Below, piece after piece: positions 8,385-15,966 of a DNA stretch of 64,000 nt. Below the pieces are notes generated by a model. The model had not been told where the DNA came from. It worked only from the letters and a program-made list of their open reading frames with translations, and made no database searches. Origin of the DNA: Sinosporangium album. Lineage in GTDB: Bacteria; Actinomycetota; Actinomycetes; Streptosporangiales; Streptosporangiaceae. A program made the position numbers and the translations under genes. Location: assembly GCF_900100605.1 (NCBI RefSeq), contig NZ_FNCN01000001.1, forward strand, positions 248,001-312,000, given 5' to 3'. How positions within the stretch are numbered: the first letter of the stretch is position 1; each line of letters starts with the position of its first letter.

Positions 8385-9170
8385 GTGACGCGCCTGGTTC
8401 ATCTTGAGGTTGAGGGTGGGGTCGCCACGATCACTCTTGATTCACCGCACAACCGGAATGCGCTGTCGGTGCGGTTGTTGGGCGATCTTGAGGAGAGGTT
8501 GAATGCCGCGCTTGGGGACGCGGGTGTGCGGGTCATTGTGCTGACGGGGGCCGGGCCGGTGTTCTGTTCGGGGGCGGACCTGAAGGAGCAGCGGGTGGCG
8601 CGGCGGCAGGGGGAGGCGGAGGCGCCGGTGACGGCGTCGTTCCCGGAGATCTTGAGTTTGATCTGGGAGAGTCCGAAGCCGGTGGTGTGCCGCTTGAACG
8701 GTACGGCGCGGGCGGGTGGGCTCGGGTTGGTGGCGGCGTGTGATTTCGCGGTGGCGCCGGAGGAGGCGTCGTTCGCGTTCAGTGAGGTGCGGTTGGGGGT
8801 GGTGCCGGCGATGATCGCGGTGCCGGTGCTGCGCCGGGTGAGTGCGCGTGCGGCGGGGGAGTTTTTTCTTACGGGCGAGGTCTTCGACGCCGCACGGGCG
8901 GTGGAGATCGGGCTGTTGACGCGGGCGGTGCCGGCTTCCGCTCTGGATGAGACGGTGGCGCACTACACGGGCATGCTGTTGCGGGGCGGTCCGGAGGCTC
9001 TGGCGATCACGAAGCGGCTGGTGCGGGAGCTTCCGGCGCTGTCGTTCGACGACGGGTTGCAGGAGATGGCGCGGTTGTCGGCGGAGCGGTTCACGTCGGA
9101 GGAGGGACAGGAGGGCATCCGCGCGTTCATGGAGAAGCGCCCGGCTTCGTGGATCCCGCCGATGGCCTGA
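8385..9170 (+). CDS. Enoyl-CoA hydratase/isomerase family protein
   Basis: This 261-residue crotonase-fold protein has the oxyanion-hole segments GAGPVFCSGADLKE at about 55-68 and RAGGLGLVAACDFAV near 108-122. It is followed by the catalytic-loop region FAFSEVRLGVVPAMI, with a Glu at the usual position. It probably hydrates or isomerises an enoyl-CoA. Several crotonases in leucine catabolism (methylglutaconyl-CoA hydratase) look like this. The leucine-type operon at 29.3 kb lacks such an enzyme, so a functional link is possible but unproven. GTG at 8385 follows AGGGGAAG. Confidence 0.9.
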   Translation: MTRLVHLEVEGGVATITLDSPHNRNALSVRLLGDLEERLNAALGDAGVRVIVLTGAGPVFCSGADLKEQRVARRQGEAEAPVTASFPEILSLIWESPKPVVCRLNGTARAGGLGLVAACDFAVAPEEASFAFSEVRLGVVPAMIAVPVLRRVSARAAGEFFLTGEVFDAARAVEIGLLTRAVPASALDETVAHYTGMLLRGGPEALAITKRLVRELPALSFDDGLQEMARLSAERFTSEEGQEGIRAFMEKRPASWIPPMA

Positions 9171-9241
9171 GCGGGCCCGCATCTCCTGTCCTGGTGCGTC
9201 CAAGGCGCTGACCATCCCGCAGGGCGCTGCGCCGCGCGGCC

Positions 9242-9286
9242 GATCGGCGCGGCCCTCGTGATTCCGCCATCATCGAGGCGCTGCTC
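9242..9286. repeat. Imperfect direct repeat, copy 1 (recombinase-like relic)
   Basis: About 45 nt match the segment at 11029-11072 with a few substitutions and small indels; both share the core CGTGATTCCGCCA. The plus-strand frame here reads RDSAIIEALLGTRARL, which recalls the start of the core domain of tyrosine recombinases, but there is no intact gene. The two copies bracket the NmrA/TetR gene pair. Confidence 0.45.
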
Positions 9287-9383
9287 GGCACCCGCGCCCG
9301 CCTCCGCACGCTGCTGAACCTCACGGTGGCCCAGACACTCCCGTACGAGTACGCGGGCTCTTCCGCGACCAGATGATGGCCGG

Positions 9384-10283
9384 TTAGAGGTACTTCTCGG
9401 TCCATTCCTCGAAGGTCGTCAACGGGATGCCGAGTGCCCGCGCGAACTCCGGGCGCGCGGGCTGACCGAAGGTGCCGGTGTGTTCGTGCGATACGCCCGC
9501 CCACACCGGCATCCCCTTGGCCAGCGCCTCCTCCTCGGTCAGGTCGGGCGCGGTCAGGTCGGCCTTCAGGGCCTTCGCGAGATTCGCGGCGATCTCACGC
9601 ATTGACCGGTAGTCGCTGGCAAGCTCCAGTTCGACGGTGTGGAACCGCTCGGGTTCGATGATGGCCGCGGCAGCGGCGCGGCCGATATCGTCGACGGCGA
9701 CCAGGGACAGCATAGTGTCCGGCTTCAGCACAGTGACCAGGCCGCCCTCGACGCCGCGGGGGAACAGGTACGCCGCCGAGGGCCGGAAGTTCTCCATGAA
9801 CCAACCTGGCTTGATCAGCGTCCAGTGAGTGAACCCGGCCTCGCGGACCTTGTCCTGGATGCCGGCCTTGGTGACGTAGTAGGGCTTCAGCGAGGCCCAG
9901 CGCTCGCCGTCGACAAAGTGATCGGCGCCGGAGACGGACGTGTGGACGAACTGCGGCACTCCGGCGGCCTGAGCGGCGCCGATCAGGTTGACGGCCTGGG
10001 CCATCTCACCGTCGAAGTCGAAGGAGGCGCCCTGCTGGCCGCCCGCCATGGGGGGCATCTGCACCGAGAAGACGGCGCGGGCGCCCTGTGCGGCCGCGAC
10101 CAGGGAGTCGCGGTCGGTGAGGTCGCCGGTCACCAGTTCGGCGCCGAGCCGCTCGATGGCCTTGGCCTTCGCCGTCGAAGGGTCGCGGACCAGGGCCCGG
10201 ACGGGCACCCCCGCCGCGATGAGGGCACGGGCGGTCGCGCCGCCCTGCTGCCCGGTGGCACCGGTGACCAGAACGTGGGACAT
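9384..10283 (-). CDS. NmrA-like NAD(P)-binding oxidoreductase (atypical SDR)
   Basis: The 299-residue protein opens with a Rossmann dinucleotide motif VTGATGQQGG at about 5-14, followed by the NmrA/HSCARG pattern VRALVRDPSTAKAKAIERLG and a later segment VPQFVHTSVSGADHF. The YxxxK of classical SDRs is not clearly present (YYVTKAGIQDK is nearest). Relatives act as redox sensors or quinone/isoflavone-type reductases; the substrate is unknown. ATG at 10283 follows GAGGAG. It is divergent from a TetR regulator that probably controls it through the shared 97-nt intergenic region. Confidence 0.85.
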   Translation of the reverse strand: MSHVLVTGATGQQGGATARALIAAGVPVRALVRDPSTAKAKAIERLGAELVTGDLTDRDSLVAAAQGARAVFSVQMPPMAGGQQGASFDFDGEMAQAVNLIGAAQAAGVPQFVHTSVSGADHFVDGERWASLKPYYVTKAGIQDKVREAGFTHWTLIKPGWFMENFRPSAAYLFPRGVEGGLVTVLKPDTMLSLVAVDDIGRAAAAAIIEPERFHTVELELASDYRSMREIAANLAKALKADLTAPDLTEEEALAKGMPVWAGVSHEHTGTFGQPARPEFARALGIPLTTFEEWTEKYL

Positions 10284-10302
10284 GGGACTCCTCTGCGAAA
10301 AT

Positions 10303-10359
10303 TAAACGGCGTGGCCCGCCGCTTCTGTTCCGGTAGGATACGGAGACCCCCGCCGTTTA
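10303..10359. promoter_or_regulatory. Inverted repeat in the divergent nmrA-like/tetR promoter region
   Basis: TAAACGGCG at 10303-10311 and its exact complement CGCCGTTTA at 10351-10359 flank the centre of the intergenic region. Between them lies TAGGAT (10335-10340), a plausible -10 for the TetR gene, with TATCCT on the other strand. The arms are likely half-sites or paired operators for the adjacent TetR protein, giving autoregulation and control of the oxidoreductase. Confidence 0.5.
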
Positions 10360-10380
10360 GCAATTCCTGAGGTGAAGCCC

Positions 10381-10932
10381 ATGCGCGCCGACGCCCAGCG
10401 CAACTACGCGCGCCTCCTGGCCGTGGCCGAAGCGGAGATTGCGGTGAACGGCGCCGACGCGTCGCTGGAACAGATCGCCCGCATCGCGGGCGTCGGATCG
10501 GGCACGGTACGCCGCCACTTCCCCACCCGGCACGCCCTGCTGGCAGCCGTCTTCCGCGACCGCGTCGAGACCCTCTGCGCGCACGCCCGCGACCGGCTCG
10601 GCCGCCCCGACACCCGGGGGGCGCTGCTGGAGTGGCTGGGCGCGGTGACCACATCGGCCGCGACGATCCGCGGGCTGGCCATGGCCCTCAACCGCGACCG
10701 GACGGCCGACGCCGAACACGAACACTGCGCCACCACGCAGCTCACCGAGGCGGGCGAGCCGCTGGTCCGTCAGGCCGCGGACGACCTGGCCCCCGGCGTC
10801 ACCGTCACCGACCTGCTCGCCCTGATCACCGGCATCGCCCTGGCCACCGAGACCCATCCCGACCCCGCCGCCGAGGCCAATCGCCTCCTCGACCTGGCGA
10901 TCACGGGACTCAGCCCGATCAGGCGGCTGTGA
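10381..10932 (+). CDS. TetR-family transcriptional regulator
   Basis: The 183-residue protein has an N-terminal TetR helix-turn-helix (about 8-55; NYARLLAVAEAEI, ASLEQIARIAGVGSGTVRRH, FPTRHALLAAVF) and an all-helical ligand/dimer domain. ATG 10381 is preferred over the in-frame GTG at 10372 because GAGG lies 8 nt before it and MRADAQRN is a common start in the family. It is divergent from the NmrA-like oxidoreductase and is the likely repressor of both genes. Confidence 0.88.
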   Translation: MRADAQRNYARLLAVAEAEIAVNGADASLEQIARIAGVGSGTVRRHFPTRHALLAAVFRDRVETLCAHARDRLGRPDTRGALLEWLGAVTTSAATIRGLAMALNRDRTADAEHEHCATTQLTEAGEPLVRQAADDLAPGVTVTDLLALITGIALATETHPDPAAEANRLLDLAITGLSPIRRL

Positions 10933-11028
10933 TCCGCGCGGAGAAGGCCTTGAGGACGGCCGGCAGCCGGTCGACGTGTTCGTCGGCGCTGCTGACCCGA
11001 TCGAGGGCGTGCACCGCGCCGCGTCATC

Positions 11029-11072
11029 GACCGGCGCGGCACCGTGATTCCGCCACCATGGCTGTCCTGCTC
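11029..11072. repeat. Imperfect direct repeat, copy 2
   Basis: This segment matches 9242-9286, with the same core CGTGATTCCGCCA and the same RDSA-type reading (RHRDSATMAVLL) before a stop. It lies downstream of the TetR gene, so the two copies bracket that gene and the NmrA-like gene. It could be recombinase debris, an old target duplication or a segmental duplication. Confidence 0.45.
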
Positions 11073-11126
11073 TGAACCGGTACGGCAGAGCCGTGTCTGA
11101 ATTGCCCGCAACGCTCACGCAACCCT

Positions 11127-11153
11127 CAATTGCGTAGGTTTGCGCGCAATTGC
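11127..11153. promoter_or_regulatory. CAATTGCG/GCAATTGC operator-like sites upstream of the small partner gene
   Basis: CAATTGCG occurs at 11127-11134 and the 8-bp palindrome GCAATTGC at 11146-11153, 33 nt before the ATG at 11186. The same palindrome occurs at 12504-12511 before the other small gene flanking the XRE regulator. That arrangement suggests a binding site for the regulator. Confidence 0.4.
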
Positions 11154-11185
11154 ACGATGGTTACGGACACGGGGAAGGAACCACC

Positions 11186-11392
11186 ATGCGCTTGCGCTTT
11201 CTCGCCTCCACCTCCGAGGCGGGCGCGTGCCCCTCGCTCTACGAGACCGACCGGGGCACCATCGTCGTCCAAGGGCTGCACGTCACCGACCCGAAGGCCC
11301 TGGCCGACCTCCGCGACGTCCTCGACGGCGAGGCCGCCGTCGAGGTGCCGCGCGAACTGCTGGTCGACATCGCCAGACGGGTGCTCAACTGA
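11186..11392 (+). CDS. Small XRE-associated hypothetical protein, 68 residues
   Basis: The protein (LYETDRGTIVVQGLHVTD near the middle, VEVPRELLVDI near the end) resembles a small family found beside DUF5753-type XRE regulators in actinomycetes. The function of the family is not established. There is no signal peptide or membrane span. ATG 11186 is chosen for AAGGAA 7 nt upstream. It precedes the XRE gene at 11631 in the same direction, with a 238-nt gap in which I see no further gene. Confidence 0.7.
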   Translation: MRLRFLASTSEAGACPSLYETDRGTIVVQGLHVTDPKALADLRDVLDGEAAVEVPRELLVDIARRVLN

Positions 11393-11630
11393 CCTCTGAC
11401 ACGCCCGGGTGCCGGCCGAAGGCCGCAGTTTCGGCCGGCACCCTGAGGGTAGGCTCCGAGGTTGATCACGATTGCGGGCCCTGCATGGCCCTCGACCGGG
11501 CAGGCGACTAGCCTCGTCGAGGCCATGCTCCTCGGGACCCGGTGCCGCGGCGCCGGGCGCCGGGCGCGCGAGCGGGCACGGCACCACATTCCGGCACCCG
11601 GACACGCGGTCGCGCGACGCGGAGGAAGTC

Positions 11631-12476
11631 GTGAGCAGCTTTCAGCAGGCCAGGCTCGACCTCGCTACGCGGCTGCGGCGCCTGCGTGAACACGCCCGCC
11701 TCACCGGCAAGGAGCTCGCCGAGCGCATGGCGTGGCAGCCCTCCAAGGTGTCCCGCATCGAGAACGCCCGCCAGAACGCGACCGAGGCGGATGTGGCCGC
11801 GTGGGCTCACGCCGTACAGGCCGACGAGGCCGTGGCGGGCGAGCTGATCGCGTTGGCCGCGGGGCTGCACGAGCAGTCGGACTCGTGGCGGCACCGGCAG
11901 CGGGCGGGACTGGCCGTGCTCCAGGAGAACATCCGCGACGTGGAGGGACGCACCCGGCTGTTCCGGGTGTTCGAGCCCGGCCTGGTCATCGGGCTCCTTC
12001 AGACGGCGGAATACGCCCGGCACATCTTCTCCAAGGTCAAACGGGTGAGAAGCGAGCCCGATGAGGTCGACGCGGCGATCCGGGTGCGCATGCAGCGGCA
12101 GGAGATCCTGTACGACCGTTCGCGCACGTTCCGTTTTCTCATGCCGGAGGCGGTGCTTTACTACCGGCTCGCCCCTACCGATGTGATGTTGGGGCAGCTC
12201 GACCGGTTGCTCGCGGTCGGCACGCTGGCCAATGTGGAGTTCGGGATCATCCCCTTCCAGACGGAGCTGCCCGCCGCCCCGGTCGACGGCTTCTGGATCT
12301 ACGATGACGATCTCGTGAGCGTGCCGACGCGCACCAAGGATCTGATGCTGCGCGACGCGGAGGATGTGGGCTTCTATTCGCAGGCGTTCGAGGAGCTGAG
12401 AAGGGCCGCGGTGTTCGGGGAGGACGCCCGCGCGATCGTGGTCCGCGTGCTCGCCTGCCTTACCGAGCAGGGATAG
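11631..12476 (+). CDS. XRE-family regulator with DUF5753 domain
   Basis: This 281-residue protein has an N-terminal HTH (about 7-65; RLRRLREHARLTGKELAERM, WQPSKVSRIENARQN) and a DUF5753 domain in which the characteristic FEPGLVIGLLQTAEYAR (near 115-131), VRMQRQEIL and FLMPEAVLYYR segments are visible. DUF5753 proteins partner with small downstream genes and regulate development or antibiotic functions in Streptomyces. GTG 11631 has GGAGG 5 nt upstream. Two small genes flank it in the same direction, and each is preceded by a GCAATTGC palindrome, a candidate operator. Confidence 0.9.
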   Translation: MSSFQQARLDLATRLRRLREHARLTGKELAERMAWQPSKVSRIENARQNATEADVAAWAHAVQADEAVAGELIALAAGLHEQSDSWRHRQRAGLAVLQENIRDVEGRTRLFRVFEPGLVIGLLQTAEYARHIFSKVKRVRSEPDEVDAAIRVRMQRQEILYDRSRTFRFLMPEAVLYYRLAPTDVMLGQLDRLLAVGTLANVEFGIIPFQTELPAAPVDGFWIYDDDLVSVPTRTKDLMLRDAEDVGFYSQAFEELRRAAVFGEDARAIVVRVLACLTEQG

Positions 12477-12503
12477 GTGCGGGCAATCGGCGGCCCAACT
12501 CCC

Positions 12504-12511
12504 GCAATTGC
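12504..12511. promoter_or_regulatory. GCAATTGC palindrome upstream of the second small partner gene
   Basis: This 8-bp palindrome is identical to the one at 11146-11153 and lies 61 nt before the ATG at 12573. It is a likely binding site of the intervening XRE regulator. Confidence 0.4.
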
Positions 12512-12572
12512 TTGCCTGCCACGTCAAGATCGTGCAATCCTGTCGCGAGTCCTGACGCGGAGGTGACGCACG

Positions 12573-12836
12573 ATGCCGGACACCGGGTCCTTTCTCTCGC
12601 TGTTCGCCGCCGCCGCGCGGCAGCACGCCGACCTGTCGGTCGACGCCGTCGCCCTCAGCAGCGAACCGGCATACGTGAGCGTGAGCAACCGGTTCAGCAA
12701 CACGCTGAGCGAGACGGTGACCTGCTGCCCGGAGGGCAATTTCCTCACCTCGTGGGGTTACCGGCTGGGCGACGTCGCCAACATCGACGACGCCGCCTCC
12801 CGCTTGGCCTACCTGCTGGCCGCTCTGCCGCACTGA
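12573..12836 (+). CDS. Small XRE-associated hypothetical protein, 87 residues
   Basis: The 87-residue protein (LSLFAAAARQHADLSVDAV, then AYVSVSNRFSNTLSETVT, FLTSWGYRLGDV) looks like one of the small partners that accompany DUF5753 regulators. I do not know a biochemical role. It is probably cytoplasmic. GGAGG lies about 10 nt before the ATG. It starts 97 nt after the XRE stop and has its own GCAATTGC site. Confidence 0.68.
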   Translation: MPDTGSFLSLFAAAARQHADLSVDAVALSSEPAYVSVSNRFSNTLSETVTCCPEGNFLTSWGYRLGDVANIDDAASRLAYLLAALPH

Positions 12837-12879
12837 GGCACCGCGCCGCACTGCGGCCCAGGCGATCCTGAGATCGCGC

Positions 12880-13515
12880 TCAAGCGGGGAACGCGCCCGG
12901 GTCGATGCCGGCCTCGCGGGCGGCGGCTATGCGGGCGTGCTCAAGCAGGCGGGCCCGCGACAGAGCCGACGGGTGCAGCGTGTAACGCACGATGAGGCCG
13001 TCGAGCATCGCGTCGAGGCGTTCGGCCGCCCCCGCCGGGTCGTCGCACGTGAAGTCTCCCGACGCCGCACCGTGCCGCAGCACCCGCTCGACCGCGGCCG
13101 ACCACGCGGCCTCCAGTTCGAGCACGATCTCGCGGATGGCGGGCTCGCGCACCGCGGAGGTCCACGCGTCGATCCACAGGATCCAGCTCTGGTCGGACCG
13201 CGACTCGGGGATGTAGAACCTGAGCAGCCGGTCGAGGCGCTCCACCGGGCCGCCCGGCCCCTCGGTGAGCTCGGCCAGCCGGGCGCTCTCCTGGTCGAGG
13301 GTGGCCCGGAGCATGGCCGTGATCAGCTCGTCCTTGGTGGCGAAGTGGTAGTGGATCAGACCGCCGCTGACGCCGGTGGCCTTGGCGATGTCGGCCACCC
13401 TGGTGCCGGCCAGCCCCTTGTCGAGCACGACTCTGCGGGCCGCGTCGAGCAGCTCGGCCCTGCGCTGATCGGCCTGGTCGGCCCGGCTGCTCCGGGACCT
13501 CTCCGCACTCCGCAC
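12880..13515 (-). CDS. TetR-family regulator, BetI/AcrR-like
   Basis: The 211-residue protein has a TetR HTH at about 16-65 (RRAELLDAARRVVLDKGLAG, IAKATGVSGGLIHYH, FATKDELITAML) and a C-terminal domain with the BetI-like pattern WILWIDAWTSAVREP. GTG at 13515 is the start used; ribosome-site evidence is weak. It lies directly downstream, on the same strand, of the remnant oxidoreductase C-terminus (13578-13661), so it was probably once co-transcribed with that gene. Confidence 0.87.
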   Translation of the reverse strand: MRSAERSRSSRADQADQRRAELLDAARRVVLDKGLAGTRVADIAKATGVSGGLIHYHFATKDELITAMLRATLDQESARLAELTEGPGGPVERLDRLLRFYIPESRSDQSWILWIDAWTSAVREPAIREIVLELEAAWSAAVERVLRHGAASGDFTCDDPAGAAERLDAMLDGLIVRYTLHPSALSRARLLEHARIAAAREAGIDPGAFPA

Positions 13516-13539
13516 TCACCGAGGATACAGAGCGGCGCG

Positions 13540-13557
13540 GACACTGTAGACACTGTG
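13540..13557. promoter_or_regulatory. Tandem 9-nt repeat upstream of the TetR gene
   Basis: GACACTGTA (13540-13548) and GACACTGTG (13549-13557) lie 25 nt upstream of the TetR start. The direct repeat could be an operator for the adjacent regulator. No other support is visible. Confidence 0.3.
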
Positions 13558-13577
13558 GACGCTGACGACCGCAGTTG

Positions 13578-13661
13578 TCAGGCGCGCCGGAGTACGGCCA
13601 TCGCCGCGTTGTGGCCCGGTATCCCGCTGGCCCCGCCGCCGCGTTCGTGGAGGGGGGAACA
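13578..13661 (-). pseudogene. C-terminal remnant of a phytoene-desaturase-like FAD oxidoreductase
   Basis: The minus-strand frame ending at 13578 reads ERGGGASGIPGHNAAMAVL followed by four residues and a stop. This GGGxSGIPGHNAAMAVL signature is the usual last segment of phytoene-desaturase-family oxidoreductases, where it contacts FAD. No catalytic body precedes it. The matching N-terminus of such an enzyme, also on the minus strand, occurs at 21240-21377, on the far side of the lanthipeptide cluster. The two pieces are probably the ends of one broken gene. Confidence 0.55.
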
Positions 13662-13747
13662 AGACCGTTTCCCTACGGGCGGCGGTGGCTGGCGTTGGTA
13701 TGTCCCGACCGCACATAACGAACAGGTGTGTCCGGGGCATGGCTCGC

Positions 13748-14075
13748 TCTTGACATCCTCCCCTCCCTGAAGGGAGGGGATTCCCACGGTCGCCCGTGAG
13801 GGTTCCTGCTTCACCGCCAGCCGCCCGCCAGGAGGGATCCCCCTTGAGGTCTTACACCGGCTCCACAGGCGTTTCACCTCTCCGCCAGCCCGGCGGCGAG
13901 GATGTTCTTCGCTGCGTTGAGACTCCCCGCATCATATCGCACGATCGGTCAAGACTCGTGCGTGTGTTCGTACGGCGTTCCGCCTGGCGGCGGAACGCCT
14001 GCCCCTGCCCTGCTCCCGCAGGGGGTCCGATTCCTCCCCCGCCTGAAGGCGGGGGTTTCCTCGAAGGTTCCTGAT
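13748..14075. mobile_element. Relic of an IS200/IS605-family element (internal deletion derivative)
   Basis: On the minus strand, 13924-13874 encodes SLNAAKNILAAGLAER and a stop, the typical last residues of TnpB. The rest of the transposase is missing. The sequence downstream of that stop ends in a hairpin with a 9-bp stem and GA loop (arms 13760-13768 and 13771-13779). A second hairpin of the same design, a 9-bp stem around CCTGAAGG, lies at 14036-14055. An 11-bp hairpin occupies 13974-13999. Subterminal hairpins are what TnpA of this family recognises. The region looks like both element ends plus the TnpB tail. It overlaps the 3' end of the lanthipeptide gene at 13949. Confidence 0.65.
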
Positions 14076-14875
14076 GAGAGATTCTGGCTCCCAGACGTTG
14101 CCGTTGGTTGCTCGCAGGGGCCCTTGTCGTCGGAGAGGGTTCCGAGAGTGGCTTGGGCGGCGGCGCGGGCGAGGGTGGCTTGGGTTGTGACGGCGAGGCC
14201 CATGCGGTTCCAGTGGAAGATGACGTGTAGGGCGATTACCGCGCGGATGCCTCGGGTGAGGCGGCCGTTCTCGCGTAGTTCTCGGAGTGTGGTGCCGGTG
14301 TCCTCGAAGGAGGTGAGCCAGTCATTGCCGATGAGGTCGGCGCGGGCGCGGCCGAGGAGGAGCAGGCGGACGTCGCAGGTGTAGGACGCCCATTCCTGAG
14401 GGGTCGGTGGTTCGGCTGCCAGGGGGGCGCGTTGTTCGGCGATTCTGGCCCAGACGTCGCCTTGTTCGTTGAAGTCGAGTCCTGCCGCGCGCATGAGGGC
14501 CGCGCTGAGGAGAAGTGATCGTTCTTGCCGGTCGTCGGGGTTGTCGGCTAGGTAGGCGAGTAGGTGGCGGCTGTCGTGGTGGAAGAGGGTATGCGCCGCG
14601 TCCATGCTGTGGGTGCCGCCGAAGGCGTGGACCTCGGGTTCGTAGATGTCGGTGGTCCAGGCGTGCTTGTCGGTGAAGATGTTCTGTGTGGGGTGGGGTG
14701 GGCCGAGATAGCGGATGCGCCAGCGGCCTTTCCGGATGAACCACCAAGAGGTGATACCGGTGGTCTCGGCTTCGGGTAGCACGTTGGACAGGTGCTGGAC
14801 GGCAGCGCGTTCGCGTTCGCGTGCGGTGTTGCCGGGATAGGTGATGTTCACCTGCTTCCAGAGTGTCTCGTCCAC
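13949..14875 (-). CDS. Thiopeptide-type bacteriocin biosynthesis protein (stand-alone LanB C-domain-like)
   Basis: The 308-residue protein resembles the elimination domain of split lantibiotic dehydratases: SWWFIRKGRWRIRYL near 35-50, a middle region with FFHHDSRH-like HDSRHLLAYLAD, and HVIFHWNRMGLAVTTQATLA near 225-245. In this family it removes glutamate from Glu-activated Ser/Thr to give dehydro-residues. Here the LanB already has its own such domain, so its role may be accessory. GTG 14875 lies 14 nt after the lanC stop and has GAAGGA 7 nt upstream. About the last 40 residues (Arg/Pro/Gly-rich) are encoded inside the IS relic and are unlikely to be native. Confidence 0.8.
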   Translation of the reverse strand: MDETLWKQVNITYPGNTARERERAAVQHLSNVLPEAETTGITSWWFIRKGRWRIRYLGPPHPTQNIFTDKHAWTTDIYEPEVHAFGGTHSMDAAHTLFHHDSRHLLAYLADNPDDRQERSLLLSAALMRAAGLDFNEQGDVWARIAEQRAPLAAEPPTPQEWASYTCDVRLLLLGRARADLIGNDWLTSFEDTGTTLRELRENGRLTRGIRAVIALHVIFHWNRMGLAVTTQATLARAAAQATLGTLSDDKGPCEQPTATSGSQNLSSGTFEETPAFRRGRNRTPCGSRAGAGVPPPGGTPYEHTHES

Positions 14876-14889
14876 GCTCGTTCCTTCAG

Positions 14890-15966
14890 TCAGCAAAGCA
14901 GGAGGCAGGCGTCCCATGCGGTCGTCGTCTCGGTCGTCGCCAGGGCAGCGCCCGCCCTGCCTTCGAGCAGCCCGGCGGGTTCGTCTGGCGGGGAGATGAT
15001 CGAGCGGTGCAGGCAGGCGAGGCGCTCTAGCGGAATTGGGTGGATGGCGTCGGAGGCGATCCGTCGGGCCGTCGTGAGGAGTCCGGCGGTGCCATGGCAC
15101 AGGCTGCGGTCGGTGAGGCGGCTTATCTGGGCAGGGTCGTTCACGCAGGTCGTGAACGCGGTTTCGGCGGCGCGCCGGCGGTCGGGGTCGGCGAGGGCGC
15201 GGGCGGCGAGTTGCTGGGCTCGGGCGATGCCGGGTGTTCCGTAGCACCAGGAGGGGCGGAGTGGGCCGGCCTGGGTGGGGCGGGCGGTTTCGAGGTCGGT
15301 GCGGGTGACGGTTTGGGGCCACCATGCCGCTCCCTCGGCGGTGTGCTGCCGCCAGGCGTCCAGCCAGGTGAGGATGCGCCGGATAGCGTCGGCGTGGCCG
15401 TCGACCTGGGTGCCGTCGAGGTGGGTGAGAGCCAGGAGAGCGAGCGGCCCGGTGATGCCATGGGCGAGCCCGTGGTTGCCGTGGCCGCCTACGGGCGTGG
15501 GCTGGTCCCGGCGGGGGCCGTTGCGGCACCACCAGCCGGGGAGGGCTCCGATGGGTTCGGTGAGGCGTACGAGGTAGATGAGAACGTCGCGGAGCAGGTC
15601 GGTCCGCCCAACCCGGCGCAGGGCGACGCCAAGGCCGGTCAGTCCTCGGATTACGTCGTATTCGGCGTAGTCGGGGCGCTGGTGTTGGTCGATGCGTCGG
15701 TGCGCGGTTTCCAGGCGTCGTCGGGTCACGTCTGCGGTTCCGTTGATAGCGGTGGCCTTGGCGCGGGCGAGGCCGGGGTGGTCGCTGGCGGAAAGGACGA
15801 ACGCGAGGGCGGGGGCACCGTAGTACAGGCTCGCGCCCTCGGCGACGCTCACGCCTTCGGCGACGGCTAGTTCGAGTGCCGCGAACGCGCCCTGGTGATC
15901 GCCGATCGCCAGATGGAGGAGGGCTACTCCGGCTGCTCCGTCGGCGAGAAACTGTTCCGCCGTCAT
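14890..15966 (-). CDS. Lanthipeptide cyclase LanC
   Basis: This 358-residue LanC-type protein has the conserved NHGLAHGITG at about 164-173, WCYGTPG with Cys241, and LCHGTAG with Cys290-His291. These three residues are the zinc ligands known in NisC. The enzyme adds Cys thiols to dehydrated Ser/Thr to form (methyl)lanthionine rings. The start overlaps the lanB stop as ATGA (15963-15966), so the two are translationally coupled. The N-terminus is short compared with NisC (about 415 residues), but the zinc site is complete. Confidence 0.92.
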   Translation of the reverse strand: MTAEQFLADGAAGVALLHLAIGDHQGAFAALELAVAEGVSVAEGASLYYGAPALAFVLSASDHPGLARAKATAINGTADVTRRRLETAHRRIDQHQRPDYAEYDVIRGLTGLGVALRRVGRTDLLRDVLIYLVRLTEPIGALPGWWCRNGPRRDQPTPVGGHGNHGLAHGITGPLALLALTHLDGTQVDGHADAIRRILTWLDAWRQHTAEGAAWWPQTVTRTDLETARPTQAGPLRPSWCYGTPGIARAQQLAARALADPDRRRAAETAFTTCVNDPAQISRLTDRSLCHGTAGLLTTARRIASDAIHPIPLERLACLHRSIISPPDEPAGLLEGRAGAALATTETTTAWDACLLLC

